Positions 12,684 through 26,200 of a stretch of 64,000 nt of DNA are shown piece after piece (the first letter of the stretch is position 1; the number at the start of each line of letters is the position of its first letter). Under the pieces are notes generated by a model. The model did not search any database, was not told the DNA's origin, and saw only the letters and a list, made by a program, of their open reading frames with translations. Source of the stretch: Oreocharis arfaki (Eukaryota; Chordata; Aves; Passeriformes; Paramythiidae); the NCBI GenBank assembly GCA_013398015.1, contig VZRR01012944.1, positions 771,152-835,151 of the forward strand. Direction: 5' to 3'. Made by a program: the position numbers and the translations under genes.

Positions 12684-13810
12684 CTGTGTCAGACCTAAAG
12701 TCCATCTAGGTGAGAATTTAATTGCTCCTACTGGCTAGGAGCAGATGCTCAAGAAGGGTAAAATAATCAATTAGTGCTTCAGTACATTGAATGCAAAGAT
12801 CACATCTAAACCATACTTTCAGCAGCCACTAATAGATGTATCCTTTATGAATTTGTCCAAATTCTTTTTCAACCCACTAACACTCTTGTCTGTCACCGAT
12901 TCTTGTAAGAGATATTCCAATTTAATTCTATGTTGCATGACAAGTACTTAGTTTTAGAGTTGCTGCTGGATATTCTATTTCTGTCAAAAAAAAGTGAACA
13001 TCTCCTGCCTCATCCCCACACCCCCATCTTCTCTAGGACATCCACAATTTTATACACCACTGCTCTCCTTCAATGATCTCTTTTCAAAGGTGAAATGCTT
13101 ATTAAGCCTTTTCTTACAGAGGCTTCATTCCACATCTTTTATCAACATTGTAATTCTTTTTTTAAATTCAGCTCTGTTGTAGGCTTTTCATATAAGGGGA
13201 TCAGAGTCGTTTGTAGCTATCAAGATGTGGGAGCACCAGAGATTTATTCTGTTGCATAATAGTCCTATTACATTTTGCTATCAATCCCTTTTCTAATAAT
13301 TCTTAGCATTCAATTTGCCTTTTTTTTTTCTGCTGTGAACAAAGACCTAATGTTTATTGAGAAGCAGCCACACTAACACCAAAATATTTTCTGCAATGTC
13401 AGGTTAGAGCCCATCATTTACATGCATTCATAAATGTTATTTTCCAAGTGTCTTATTTTGCATTTATCAAAATTGATCTCTCCCCACCAGCTTATCCTCA
13501 ATTATGAGAATTTTCTGCAATACTTTACAGTTAGACTTTCCTACTAGACTTTTGCTTATTCTTTTCATATTATAAATGGAATGTACGAAAACACTGAATA
13601 CGCGACAAAATTTTCAATGGGATCAGGTATCTAATCTCTCTTTTAGAAAAAAACTAACCATTTATTCCCACCCTCTGTTTTCTAGCTTTTAACTGGGAAT
13701 GAATCCACAGAAGGACCTTTCTTCTTATCCCATGACTCCTTAATTGCCTGAAAATCCTGTTTTTGTTGAATCTGCATGTGCCTTTTCGAGCAGGTGATCC
13801 TCAAGACAAC
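12684..13810 (-). mobile_element. ancient CR1 LINE fragment, minus strand, 5'-truncated
   Basis: On the plus strand this reads as the reverse complement of the 3' part of an old amniote CR1. Recognisable blocks, in order, are the words around GTCAGACC..GTCCATCTAG (12690-12712), TTTTTCAACCCACTAACA (about 12867), AAGATGTGGGAGCACCA..GATTTAT (about 13222), TTTTGCATTTATCAAAATTG (about 13455), and ACCATTTATTCCCACCC..TCTTATCCCATGACTCC (about 13658-13740). They keep the order and spacing of the reverse-transcriptase 3' region and tail of such elements. The frame is broken throughout, so it is a dead fossil. It is far more diverged than the other CR1 copies in the window, which implies insertion before modern birds radiated. 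Confidence 0.85.
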
Positions 13811-14195
13811 TGATTAGGACACTAACAGGAGCCAACTTCACACAAAAATCTCATAAATTGCAAGGAATTTTATAGATTTTGTTCTGAAACTCAGAATCTT
13901 CATTTATTTTCTGCTAGCAGGAACACTAAGGAAGGTTTACTGGCATGAACAGGAGCTGCACAGGGAACTGGAATGGGAGAAAAGGTAGCAGTGCTTTGAA
14001 TCACTGTCATTAACACTCTCATTATAGGCTTGTTATGCATGGGCTAACAGTCTAACCCTCAAGGGCAATACCTGAAAAACATCTTGGCATGTTTCTGCGG
14101 TGAATGGGAGAGGGCATAGCTCAGCTCTGTGCCTGGTAGCCCAATCACTACTGCAAATGACTGATGCAAGTGTAAATGGAGCTTCACGGTCCTCC
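13811..14195. other. gene-free DNA, nothing recognised
   Basis: Short unique stretch between the old CR1 and the 14.2-kb palindrome. No features were seen. Confidence 0.5.
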
Positions 14196-14216
14196 ACACC
14201 TAATTAAATTAGGTGT
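14196..14216. promoter_or_regulatory. 21-bp palindrome with inverted T-box half-sites around a homeodomain-like core
   Basis: Two 10-base arms, ACACCTAATT and AATTAGGTGT, are exact reverse complements separated by a single A. The outer part of each arm is the T-box half-site AGGTGT in inverted orientation, and the inner part gives TAATTAAATTA, a homeodomain-type core. T-box proteins are known to bind inverted AGGTGT half-sites. Binding here is inference. Confidence 0.4.
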
Positions 14217-17200
14217 CCACTGCACTCTTCAACACACTTATTTTCTTTGGTTCTCCAATAACTTACAAGTCCCTGAACCCCATTTTTCACTGCAGAAGAA
14301 TGAAGACAAGCATAAGCATACACCTAAGTACTGGTGGCATAAGGGGTTGCTTAGCATATTGACATTTTTAGTGGGCTTACCAATATCTCCATACATTTTT
14401 TGCCCTATATCAAGATTCCACATCACTCAAATTCTCTTTTTACATAGTCTAAACTCTTATTTAGATAGCAAGGAAGAGAACATTGCGTTTAAGATTGCCT
14501 GCGATATCTCACAGGATCAAGTCTTAGCTTTCTCTATTCAGTAGATGTTTTTTAAAAGCTTAGAGAATACATATCATCCAAAATACAATGGAAAACAAAA
14601 ATACAACTACTATGAAACAAGATCTATGCTGTGAACAACACTCTCTACAAAACAAAAGCAACAAATATACAGCATAAAGTGATGAACTCCAGCTGAACAG
14701 TGGCCTAATTGTTTTTCAATATTTGTATAATAGCAGCAGCTAAAAGTCTTCTGTGCAAAATGGGGGAGGGGAATTTTAACACAAAGATGAACTCAGAGAC
14801 GCAGTATGGAAATACACCTTTCTCAAGGTTATTAATTTTATTGCAAAGAAATTCATCAACACAAGAAGATCAACAGAACTGGTTGAAGTAGCACTCACAA
14901 ATATGTTTCTCTTGTGGCCTTAAGTTTGAGTGTTTTAACACTGTGGTCTGAGTCTTGTTGCTAACCAAAAGTTAGAAAAAGGAAATGACTAAGGATCGCA
15001 AGTGATTAAAATGAGAAGATGTTCAAGTGCCTGCCTATATCCCTCAAAAAAACAAAAGGAAGTCTTATTTCTTGGCCTGCTTTTCCTGCGCCATAGGCTA
15101 ATCTGAATATGTTCAAAACTCACTGTGGATCAGTCAGTAAACTACTTTATTCATATTTCTGGGCCTAAAATATAGATTTCTTCTTTAAGGGACACCATCT
15201 GAAACCAGAACAAAATCCCATCCAAACCCTCACACTTTTCTTTAATTCTAGCAAATAAATAGCATTTTCAGGGGCTTGTTCCGTCCTTGGCATGTTGAAC
15301 AGAGTTCTAGCTATATTTACCACATTAGTATATAAAAGTATTCTGTCATCACTCTCCTTTTATGCTTTTAAATAAAGCTTACATAAAGTACTGCCACTTT
15401 ATAATTTTGGCAGATCAATAAAGTCAAGGAAACAGCAGCCACATATTTCTGGTAGCAATTACTAAGATTGTATTAGTGGTATTTAGTGCATTTAGGCTAT
15501 TAGAACAGCAATACTTATATTTTATATAGGTGGGGCTGGTAACACCAGCTATTAGCAAGATTGCTTAACAGTTCCTATTTTAAGATCCTGTCTTTAATGT
15601 TTTAGTTGCCCCTAACTTTGGAAGCTTTTCTGTAGACTAAACTGGAATTTTCCATCCTAAGTATGATGCAGAAATATCATAATGATTTCCCTGCCTCAAA
15701 AAGCAAGGTAAACTCTTCTGTCCATGTTTAAAAAATTAAATCACCAGCCCCCAACTCAAGGTACTTGTCTAAGAAATGTTCTGGTGTCTCCAAGATTTTG
15801 AAGATTACTTGAAATTTCGTAAGAAAAGTCTTCATAAATTCTGTTCCTGTTCAGTAGAGATTTCTTCAGTAGAGGTTTGGTAGAGTTTGTCCATGGAGGA
15901 TGTCTCCTGCAACACTAAGGCCAGATGTAGGAATTTAAGAGCACATGCCCTGTGTTTCTATGGATCTCAGTGAAACATTGCTATAATCAGATACAGAAAA
16001 GACAAGAGAAAGGGGAAAGAAGATAAGACTACAGAGAATTGTGATTAGAATCCATTAAAAGTAAAATTGAGATTGATGTGCAGCACACAGACTGGGGCTA
16101 GCCCTTGGGAAAAAAGAAGGAAAAGACCAAGAATGCGAAAAAAAGCAGGAGGCATGAGAATAAGATATATCAGATAAGACACTCGTGTGCAAAAGAGCTG
16201 AAAGTTACTGGGGCAAAAAGAATGGTACCAGAGAAAGGACCAGAGTTCCAGGGGCTGCAGGAGGTTCCTCAGGCGAATTTAACTGAGGAATCAGTTGGGA
16301 TTTGGAGCTAGTATTTAAAATGTATTGAATAACCCAGTCACTAGAGCAGGGTTTGAGTTCACAGAGAATGCCGGCACAGGGTGGACAGCGTGGGAGGAAA
16401 CAAAATACCATTTTGCAGCTGCCTTCACAGGCACCATCCTGCCTGTCCCCTGGCTGATGTCAGACATCCATAAAATTAGAGGCCAGATCAAAACAGCACA
16501 GGATGCTTCCAGAGATGAATTTTGCATTCTTATGATTGTTCTTTGATTAAAACTTATGTGAGTGCACATGTCTGTATATTGTTAAATGCACACACTTTAG
16601 AATAGATTTTTTCTCTCTTACAAAGGGAGTAAAACAAACCCCATAATATTCATCTTTCTGATAGAAAGGTATTGTCATCCCCAACATCCTTGAAACCTCA
16701 CTTGAAACATCAGAAACAAAAAAATATACCAAATCCATCTGGCAAAACTTTCCATCCATGTTGCTGTGTCAAGAACCCTTCCCAACCCATTAAATTAATG
16801 CCACTCACTTTTCAGAATGCGAAGACTGAAAACATCTGAGATTACTTTCCTGTGCAACCTCTTTTGAGGCTTGCTCAAGAACATGGATACAGAAAGAGAT
16901 CAATTCATGTTCCAGCCTATGTAGACCCTAGCTATTCAGCAGCTGCGTAAATACCTCTGATAATGTCACTACTGGCTTTGACAATGGGTTAAAAACATCT
17001 CCAGTTTCAAAGCTGTTCCATTACTGAGTGGGATATGGCAAAAGGAAAGAGAAATTCTAAATTTGTATTTTATTATTTTCCCTTCTCTATCTATTCTCTG
17101 ATACAAAAAATGAAAACACTCACTTTTTTTTCCCTTAGGAGTATTACTGTTAACCATAGCCCCTCATACATTAAACTCTCAGACTGCTGTGTCAAAGTAA

Positions 17201-20200
17201 ATGAACAAGACTTGCATGTTTAAACAAATCAGAGGTTACTCTTAGAGGCTCTGTACAGATCATCCACACTGATGATCAATTCTGCAAGTCAGTATGCACA
17301 GACAGGGATTTATATTCTACTAGTTTCTGTATAGCCAAAAGTGAATAAAAAGAAAACCCTTAGTTTTTGCCAGCATTTTGCTTCTCATTTCTTAGCTGAG
17401 ATCACATTCCACATTTGGTATTTTATCCTTGACTTTTTCCTTTGACTTTCTGTCCCAGGGGCAGGAGGGTAAGGGTGAGACTCATTAAATGTGTTCTGGA
17501 GCTTATGAAGTTTGACCACTACAATTCCGTTTAGGAAAAGCACACTTGCATAAAATAGCAATAGCATTTGCATTAAATAACAGAATACAGCACTAAGGTT
17601 TAGTTTCCTATGTTAAATATCAGAACTGCTGTAAATTAATGTTGCAGAATATTGGTATCTATCACATTTGGAACATTACATTACTTATCAGTAACTAAAG
17701 CAAATACATGGAGTTAATTTCCAAAGGAATCTCATAACCTATGGGGTTTTTAGAACCAAACAATGGACAGGTGCTAAAACAAGCAAGGAATTTATAGTTC
17801 ATAGACAAATTAAAGATTCATAAGGGATATCAACCCTTATTTTTTGAAGATAGAGGCTGGTTCCTAATGTCAGAAGAAAAATAAAAGGAGCTATTTCAAG
17901 TTAACTCTGTGAGAGTGACTGGCACAAGGCTACATTATAAAACCAGTGAAACTCTGTCAGCAGGAAGTTATCAGATAGCTGCCAGTCCAGTTTTAGAGAG
18001 GTAAAGTGCTATTTAGTTTTTTTCTTTCTCTAAAGATCTGTAAAAAGATAACACATATATATGAGAAGAATATAAGCTTATCTGGACCACAAATCCCTAC
18101 TTTGAAAAACCCAATGTCTTTCAGAACTTAAATGAATATTCTTGTCTGCATCTTAGAGATTTTAAGGATAATGGCTTTGAGGACTTTACTTGGAAAGACG
18201 TCTAGTTCTCCATGATTTTCTCTAAAACCTTGAAGTGTTTGGATGCCATGTAATAAAGCTTAGAAAAAAACAAACAAAAACTCAACCAACTAACCAGAAA
18301 AACTAGAGCAAGAGGAACGCTCATCAGGTATTTAAATCTTTGCTTTCAACTTCTTGCCTTTCAGAGTTGATGAAGAGAATAATGTATTTCTGTTCAAGAT
18401 TTCTGAGACAACCACCTGCATTAGAAAGGCAACTCAGTACACTGTATTATACACAGACAGTGAATCCACACCATGCAGCACAAACCACTCACGTGTAGAA
18501 GCAGCTATTTGCCCTTGTGCTCCAAATTTCTGGAGGTACCAAATAAACAGACCGAGTCCTCTATTTTCTGCTTGGAGAAAGCTTCTGGTGGAAAGAGGAC
18601 TCAATTAGATTGACAACCCACCAGGAAGACAATCCACCAAAATATCTTCACTCAGGAGGAGACTTGCAGAACTAGGCATATATGACTATTTACTAAGCAA
18701 ATCCATCCCTTATTTCTCCCATGGTGATTTTTTGCTTGGTTGGCTGGGTTTGGGCTTTTAGGTGGGTTACTTTTTTTTTCCTCTGTTCCCTTTTGAGGCA
18801 AAAAGGAATAGAGTTGACACAGGAGATCTTGACACAGTTGAATTTTGCCATCAATAGGCCCAGTTGTTTGCAGGCACCCTCTTTACTAGTAGTGTTTGGG
18901 GAGTATTAGCATTTGTCGATCAGAGAGGCACCCAGTCCCTTTCCAGAAAGCATTTCTAGATTCTTGAGTTATGTGAGGGTGGGATGGGAATCTGAAAATC
19001 ATGAATTTAGAGAGATTCCAGCACATGGAAGACAATATGAGTCAAGAGTTCTCATAATTTTTAATTAGGCGTCTAAACTCCATTTGTACCCTGTTTTAAG
19101 GTCCTATGTCCTTTTCAGACTATGAAGTCACTAAAAAGTACTTACGTTTTTGGCATTAACAAATATGATTTCAAACCCTGACCCTGAAATTATCTTAATG
19201 GATCTCTTAAATGTAATCTAGATTTGAAAATTCCTCCTTGACTTATGCCTTCTTCACTCTTCTCTAATTAGCAGTGCAGTCATGCTATTGATGAAAAGCA
19301 GGTTGTTTCTTCATGTGAAGACCATCTGCCAGCACATCACTGCTCCTACTCCAGATGGCAACTTCTTGGTAAAGCTAAGAGGTGCAATTATTCAATTGTT
19401 CTATAATCAGACACACACTTCAATTAGCTACTGATTATTACGATTCAACAGTATTTCTGCTACTTACTGTTCCTTTTCTCAAGACATTCTGTGTGATCTT
19501 TGCAATCATTGCAATGATAAGATTCAACAAGTTTATCATGTTGGTTAAGTATTTCAAAAGACAAAGTGCTTAAAGAGTTTATAAACTCAGAAAGCAAACA
19601 TAATTTAATTTTGCCTAAACACTAACTAGTTCCAGTATATGGCAAGCACTTGATTGTCTGTAACTAGGATTAGGGCCAGGATTCCCTGAAAGGATGTGTG
19701 TCCTGAGAAGAGATTTATAGTGAAGCTTAGCAAACATTTTTGCAAGTCACACAATTGAGAAAATGAAGCAGATCCAAGTAGGTCTAGAAGTAAAAAAACT
19801 ATTTTTAATTCAAATTGAATCCACTCTAGCATCACTCTCACGCAGTCGCAGCATTTAGCTGATATATTTATGAGAGGGGGAAATATAGCCTTCGTGTTAT
19901 TAACCGTAACATTCTCATCTATGTCCTCCCTTTGCAGTCAGCCTGAGCTGCCATTTGGGCTTTTCTATGAGGTTGGGAGAGACAGCCACGTCCCTGCTTC
20001 GGGCTACAGCAAAGGGCCACGTGTGCACCAGGACTCTGTAACTCATTTAAACTCTTATGAGGAAAAGAAAGAAAAAACCCTGAAACTCTATAAACTTACT
20101 ACACTGCTACAAGTTTGTAGGAGGTTTGCAATTGAGCAGAGATGAACAGCACTGCCTTGCTGTTTGCCACCTCACAACATTGGTAAGACAGAAAAGCACA

Positions 20201-23200
20201 GAAGCATTTGGGAGAGGTTTTAAAGTTCTGATGAAGACAGATCATTCCACCTCCTGGAGAAGACCTGCCACAAACACACAGGTGCAGCTCTGAGGAATTT
20301 CTCCTACTATGGTAAGTTAGGTATTTTGTGCAACTTATTGTAAAATACATTTCTCCTTATTTTAGAAGTACCATTATTTTGTTCTAAAAAACCTGACATT
20401 ATTCCTATTTTGAGGCTACATATGTTTCCCATCAATATCATTTTTGTGGAGTAATGAAGAGAATGCAACCTTAGGTGACTAATTAGGTCTCTTAGCCCAT
20501 ACAGTCTGTGCTCAGACAGATCTGCAGCGCTATAATAGATTTTAGTGAGTGCCACTGGGTGTAGCTGAAGATAAAAGCAGGTCATATGAACAACAGGAAA
20601 GGCCTAAGATTACCTTGTACAGATGTGCTGAGACATGAGAGTCCAGAGCTGAGCTCTCCACCAGTCCTCTCATCAGCTACCCAGCATGTGTGGCCACATC
20701 GGGTGACACAGTAGTGCAGCTCATGCGTTCACACTGGAACAGAATATTCCCTGGCAGCTATGGGAACGATAACTACTTCATTTTTCAAGTGACAGTCTTT
20801 TACATACTAAAAAACCCCCAAACAATTTCATTGTAATGTTAATTATACACTATATTAACCTTGCCATAGATTTCCATATAAAATATAGGTGAATTTATAG
20901 CTACACATTCATTTATTCCAACTCAGAATAAAGAATATTGAGGCTGAGGTATATTGATCCACAGAGAGATTGGTAAATCTGAAGTTACCAACGTAACCTT
21001 AATTCTTGTGCTCCTCTCTATGATACAGTCTCTAACTGAGTGAATGGTTTTACAACAGTTTTTACAGTACAAAGTACTTTATTCAGGTCATCACTGTTCA
21101 CCATTTCTTTCAGTTCCACTGTGGGCTGAGTGTTACTCATTGCATACTATCCAAACGCCAGTTTGGCTACAGAACTTGTGAGTTTCTCCTGGCTTTCCAC
21201 AGGGAACATATTCTCCTGAGAGAAGAAAATAGTTAAGACAAAAATCGTATTTCTACGCTTATTCTCGAAATAAAATAAAAAAAAAAAACCAACAAAAAAG
21301 CCCCACAAAAACCTGTACTACCACTTTTTGTGGTTAAAGATCATGTTACAAAGATAACCTTAAACTTCAAACCTGGGACTCATTAATTTTTTTTAATTGC
21401 AGATGGTGGGTTATATACCAACTTGAAAGAAAATAAAAGTGGACAATATTTTTATCCCACAGAAGAATACACAAAACCCACACAATCCTAACTACAGGCA
21501 CTGAAATCTACCTCAAAGATATACATACAAATGGTACATCTAGATTTACAGCAGTAAAATGTATGACTTTGTGTTTTAAAGTTATATATAGAAAACCCAT
21601 ATAGTTTACATTATGAAACCCTCAGATTATCCCTCAGTAGAATCTCAAAGTCTTAAATCAATAAACATTATAGCCACTTTTAGGAGGTACCAATACTTAT
21701 TAAACCTCCCAGTGGGAGAGAATAGATATTTGTGATGGCTCCTATCAGTCTGTGCACTATTTATACTGCTAATGGACACTGAAGACTGGCAGAAATTTCA
21801 GTCAGCTGAAACAAGTTTTCTTTTTGCTATTTCTTGATTATCCTCACCCAAGTCTGTGATTTTTTTTAGCTACTCAACCCAGATGCTGGATTGGACAGCC
21901 TCTGGGTCTTGTGGCACTCTTTTGCTTGCTCCTTCTAAGTCATCCCTTACTGCTTGCTTGGGCTGCCAGTTAAAATAGGGTTTGTCTCCCTCTTCTCTAA
22001 AAGAGTTTTTCCTGATGACCGTCATGAGACAAGCCCTCTTATATCCTGATACATTATTTCTGGCATAGGAGCCACACAACACCAGTGCTTTGGGAAAAAT
22101 CACCAGAGAAACGTCAAGGACAGATCACCGAATCCAAATTCCTTCTATGGTTGTTTAGACTTCTCAAGGGAGAAGGAAGGATACATGATCTAACTGACCC
22201 TGAGTTCTTTTCCAGGTGCTCTCCTGGAGAGATCTTTTTATCTGTACGAACATATGCTTTTCTGTAGAGATATTCAATTGCTAGATGCCTGTGATACATT
22301 TTGGTATCCACATATAAGTTTTTGCCATGGGGACTTACAATGCTCAGTCCTTTGACCTTGGATAAAGATACAACTGACCCATACAGACAGATATGCTGAT
22401 CTTTTACAGCAATGAAGTCTGAGGTATACTTGTGATAATTTTAAAGTAATATTTCCTGTATAGATTTGCCTTTCAAATCCATCACGCAATGCTAGAAATT
22501 GTTTCACACTTTTGCAGGCTGGAATTTCAGTGGCAGGTTAGAAGACACTCAGCAGTGCTTTAGGAACTGGGCTCCACAGTGCTGTTCAGTCAATGGTAAT
22601 GAATAGCCTGAATCTACTGGAAAGCCAGAGTTTTCAAAAATTATCTTAGTATATTGACAGTAACATATTCTTAATGTTTGAAGGCTTCTGAGAGTAATAA
22701 TAATAATCATAATAAATCTCCCATGAATGGCTGAGCACCCTTTCCTTCAAGAAGCAGAGTTCAACGGAACAGAGCTCTACACAGCTCATGGGCTCCTTTT
22801 CTCCAAATCCAGTCTCTCCAGTTATGAAATAGCTGGACCTGACTACAAAGTAGAGATAACACAGTTCATTGCCAGAACCCCATTAAATCATGATGTAAGA
22901 TGAAATAGAAACAAGATTACCATTGGTATTCCCATCCATAAATGTAAACACAGGGTGAAATATATTTTTACAATTAATCGCTTGGTCATCTCCTAAAAAT
23001 GAGGCCCAGAAAAATGCAGGGACTATCTGTGTCCTACTGCGGTGTGTTGATGGGGAGGAAGGGGAAAGCAGTCTCCCTGCTCTGTGAGTTTGGACTTGGA
23101 GATGGAAAGCAGCTTCCATCCTGCTGAGCTCAGCTGCTGCAACAGCAGAAAGTTATTCTAGACAGTGTGCACTCATAATTTATTGTTTCTCTCTCCTAAA

Positions 23201-26200
23201 TGCATTACTTGTTGCTCTTTCAATTTTTCCTTTTATAATCCTTTCAGATATTGACCTTCCCTCCAGTAATCGTGATCTTGTGTGATCTTTCTCACTTGTA
23301 TAGAGTGAGTATAAAACACTGTTCCATTAAATTGGCAGCATTTATCAGCCCTTATTGCTGGGTACACGAGTAAAGAGAGGAACAAATTAAGATTTTTGTC
23401 ATGTTTTTAAAGCAGGAACACAGCAAGAAGCAAAACTGAAAAAACAGTAAAATTCCTGTTTCCCCAGCATGTCATGAGTTTATAAGGAAAGCCAGAGCTT
23501 TGGGGCTGTCACATGGGAGAGGTATGATATGTGACACTTCATTCCTTCCTCTGCAATGCACCTCTGAAAGTCTGCACCATCACAATAATTCCTATTGCCA
23601 AAATCCCTGACAAGCTCAGTAAACCAGATTTTCAGCCTCTCTTTTCCTCCACTAAAGCCAGAGACCCACAATCTAAGGCTGAGATTAGGCCAAATTTAGA
23701 CAAGTGTAAACAACAGTTCACACTGCAGAGCAAACTGCCTCCATCAGAAAATCCAAGCAGAAATAAGGGTCCTAATTTAAATAAGTTCAACTGCTGTTAT
23801 TCCACACTGTTATTTTTAATTCTTCTTTCCTTTAATAGATGCTTGGTGGCTTGTAGCAGGTAGCTGAGTCTGAACATGTTGTTTTTGAAGTGTGTTTACT
23901 CAGAGGAAGCTGAATAACCAGGAAAAGCTGTACCTTGCCCACCTACATCAGTCCCAGCGTACTTATACCTTTTATTTCTCTCCCTCCCCATTTCCCAAAC
24001 AATCACTGCCAAGTGCATATATCCAAAAAGCCATCCTTGCTCTATATTTGTCTGTATTGAAGTGTCATTGTCCTCTCTTGATTTTAAGTAAGTCTGTAAA
24101 TAGCTAGCCATTGTGTTCTTCATTACTTACAGTTTCATCCATTTATAGTATCATCCATCTGTGATCTTTGTTTTTCCCTTTCTTTCTTTCCTATTTTTTA
24201 CTTCCCTGAGCCAATTTTCTTCTTATCCTATAAACCCACAGAACTCTGCTAAAACAACGATCTGAAGTTAAAATAGCATCAACAAATTTGCACTCAGCAT
24301 TTGATGTATTCCGTATGCACTCTCTACAGTTGCAGAAACTGCAAAAAACCTGGAAGGACTTTCTACAGACCATATAGAGTATTTATTATTAAGTCGGTTA
24401 CAGTAACAAGACACACACACTGCTTTTGTTTTGCTCAAGCCACAAAGTCATCATGATGTGAGACAGAAATCAAAATACTTTGTGTCAAGCACAGATATAA
24501 TCCTTGACTCTTACCTCATGCAGGTCTGTCAGGCAGTACTCTGTGGTATTCATCAGATTTTTTTTCACCTGTAAAATATCCCCATTGAGACAGGATTTTG
24601 AATTTTTCCCAGTTTTTAAAACAAAAGATGTAGTACTTATTTACTACAGCTACAAAGTTTTAAAAAAACAAATTTACTGCGCTATACAGTTTTTACAGAC
24701 AGATGAGAGGATCACAAATTTCTTAGTGGTTGCAAAGTATCTGTCTTGATCTACTTTATAAGGAGCTCCCCAATAAGATCAAGAGGCTTAAAATCAACTA
24801 AAGAAACCAAGAAATCAGGTTCTTCAGAGCAGGAGCTCTAATAATTACTTCATCATTAGAAAAAGGAACTACTGAGCAATGACAAAATTACAACAAGCAT
24901 CTGTCTGGCACTCCTCGCCTCTCAACCATGTTTCATCCATCTCCAGTGACTGTTGGGGTCTAAGCAAGTCTTGCCGTGGCTCCAGGTGGATTCCTCTCCA
25001 CCACACCTGAGACTCTGGCTTCATCTTTCCCATGTACTGCCTGCAAAGGAAGCCCTCAGCCCCAGGCTGCTCTTGGCCATACAGCAGCTGCTCTCCAGCA
25101 CCACTTCAGCCTTTCCTTAGAGCAGAACAACAAAATCGCAACCATAAAAGGAACCATAAAAATTCCATGAGAGATGGCTTCATCGGTTTGAAAATGAAAC
25201 ATTTATTTTCTTTTTATTTCAAGAGATTTCTTCACTTTCTTTTACAGTAACCTTAAGTATGTTAGAACGCCTTGAAAGGAAACACAATACAGTTTTGCCA
25301 CTTGTAGAAATATTAAAGCATTTCAGTCCAAGCAAGGTACAAAACTTTATACAAATCTTCTATATTCTGGAGCTTAAATAAGGAACAGGAAGGAAAAATG
25401 GGAAAAGAATTTTTAACTTCTCAAAATATTTAATAGAAACTTCATTAAGAAATTAGTTGCAAAAACCTAAATTTGTATGTTAAAGACTCGCAGGAGAAGA
25501 TCTATAGATACCAGGAGGTCTAGCTGCGCAGGAGGGCTGGCCCATTTGCCGATTACTTACACAATAAACCAGAAACCTTTGCCCATGCTTTCTCTGGAGG
25601 ATGCCTTGCCTCTGCCCAAGACACACCCAGAAATATTTTGACACTGGAGTTACAGCTAATAAGGCCTATGTCTTTCACCTCCTATTTAAACCAGGCTGGC
25701 TCTGTAGATCAGCTTTTCTTCACCCTGCAAAAACTAACACCTGAGCAGAGGCACAGCACTGAGCACAGCCTTGACCTATTTTCCAGGGCAGCTGAGCTCG
25801 TTTGAAAATCATGTGAAGAACAAAGGGAAAGGTATAGCTCATGTAGGCTTTACAACAAGGAGTTCATGTACAGGAAGGGAAAATGCTAAAAATTATTTAT
25901 ATGATCTAAATAATAAGATGCAGATTTGGAGGTTGAAGGAAGCTGTTTTCTTTGGTGGAATAAACTCCTTATGATTATAGAAAGTAGAGAACAAGTAAAT
26001 AAACCAATATCTCTGAGTATTTGAATAAAAATGGAAAACAAAACACACCAAAGTCGTGCCTCAGCAATTACTTCGTTCTCATTATGTGCAAAGCAGGTTA
26101 ATCTCCCCATATTCTATAAAAGCCATTAAGTTTTGCCAAGCTTTCACAAGTGCTATAGAATAAATTTCTGGAAACCAAATAAATCAGTCCAATCAATACC

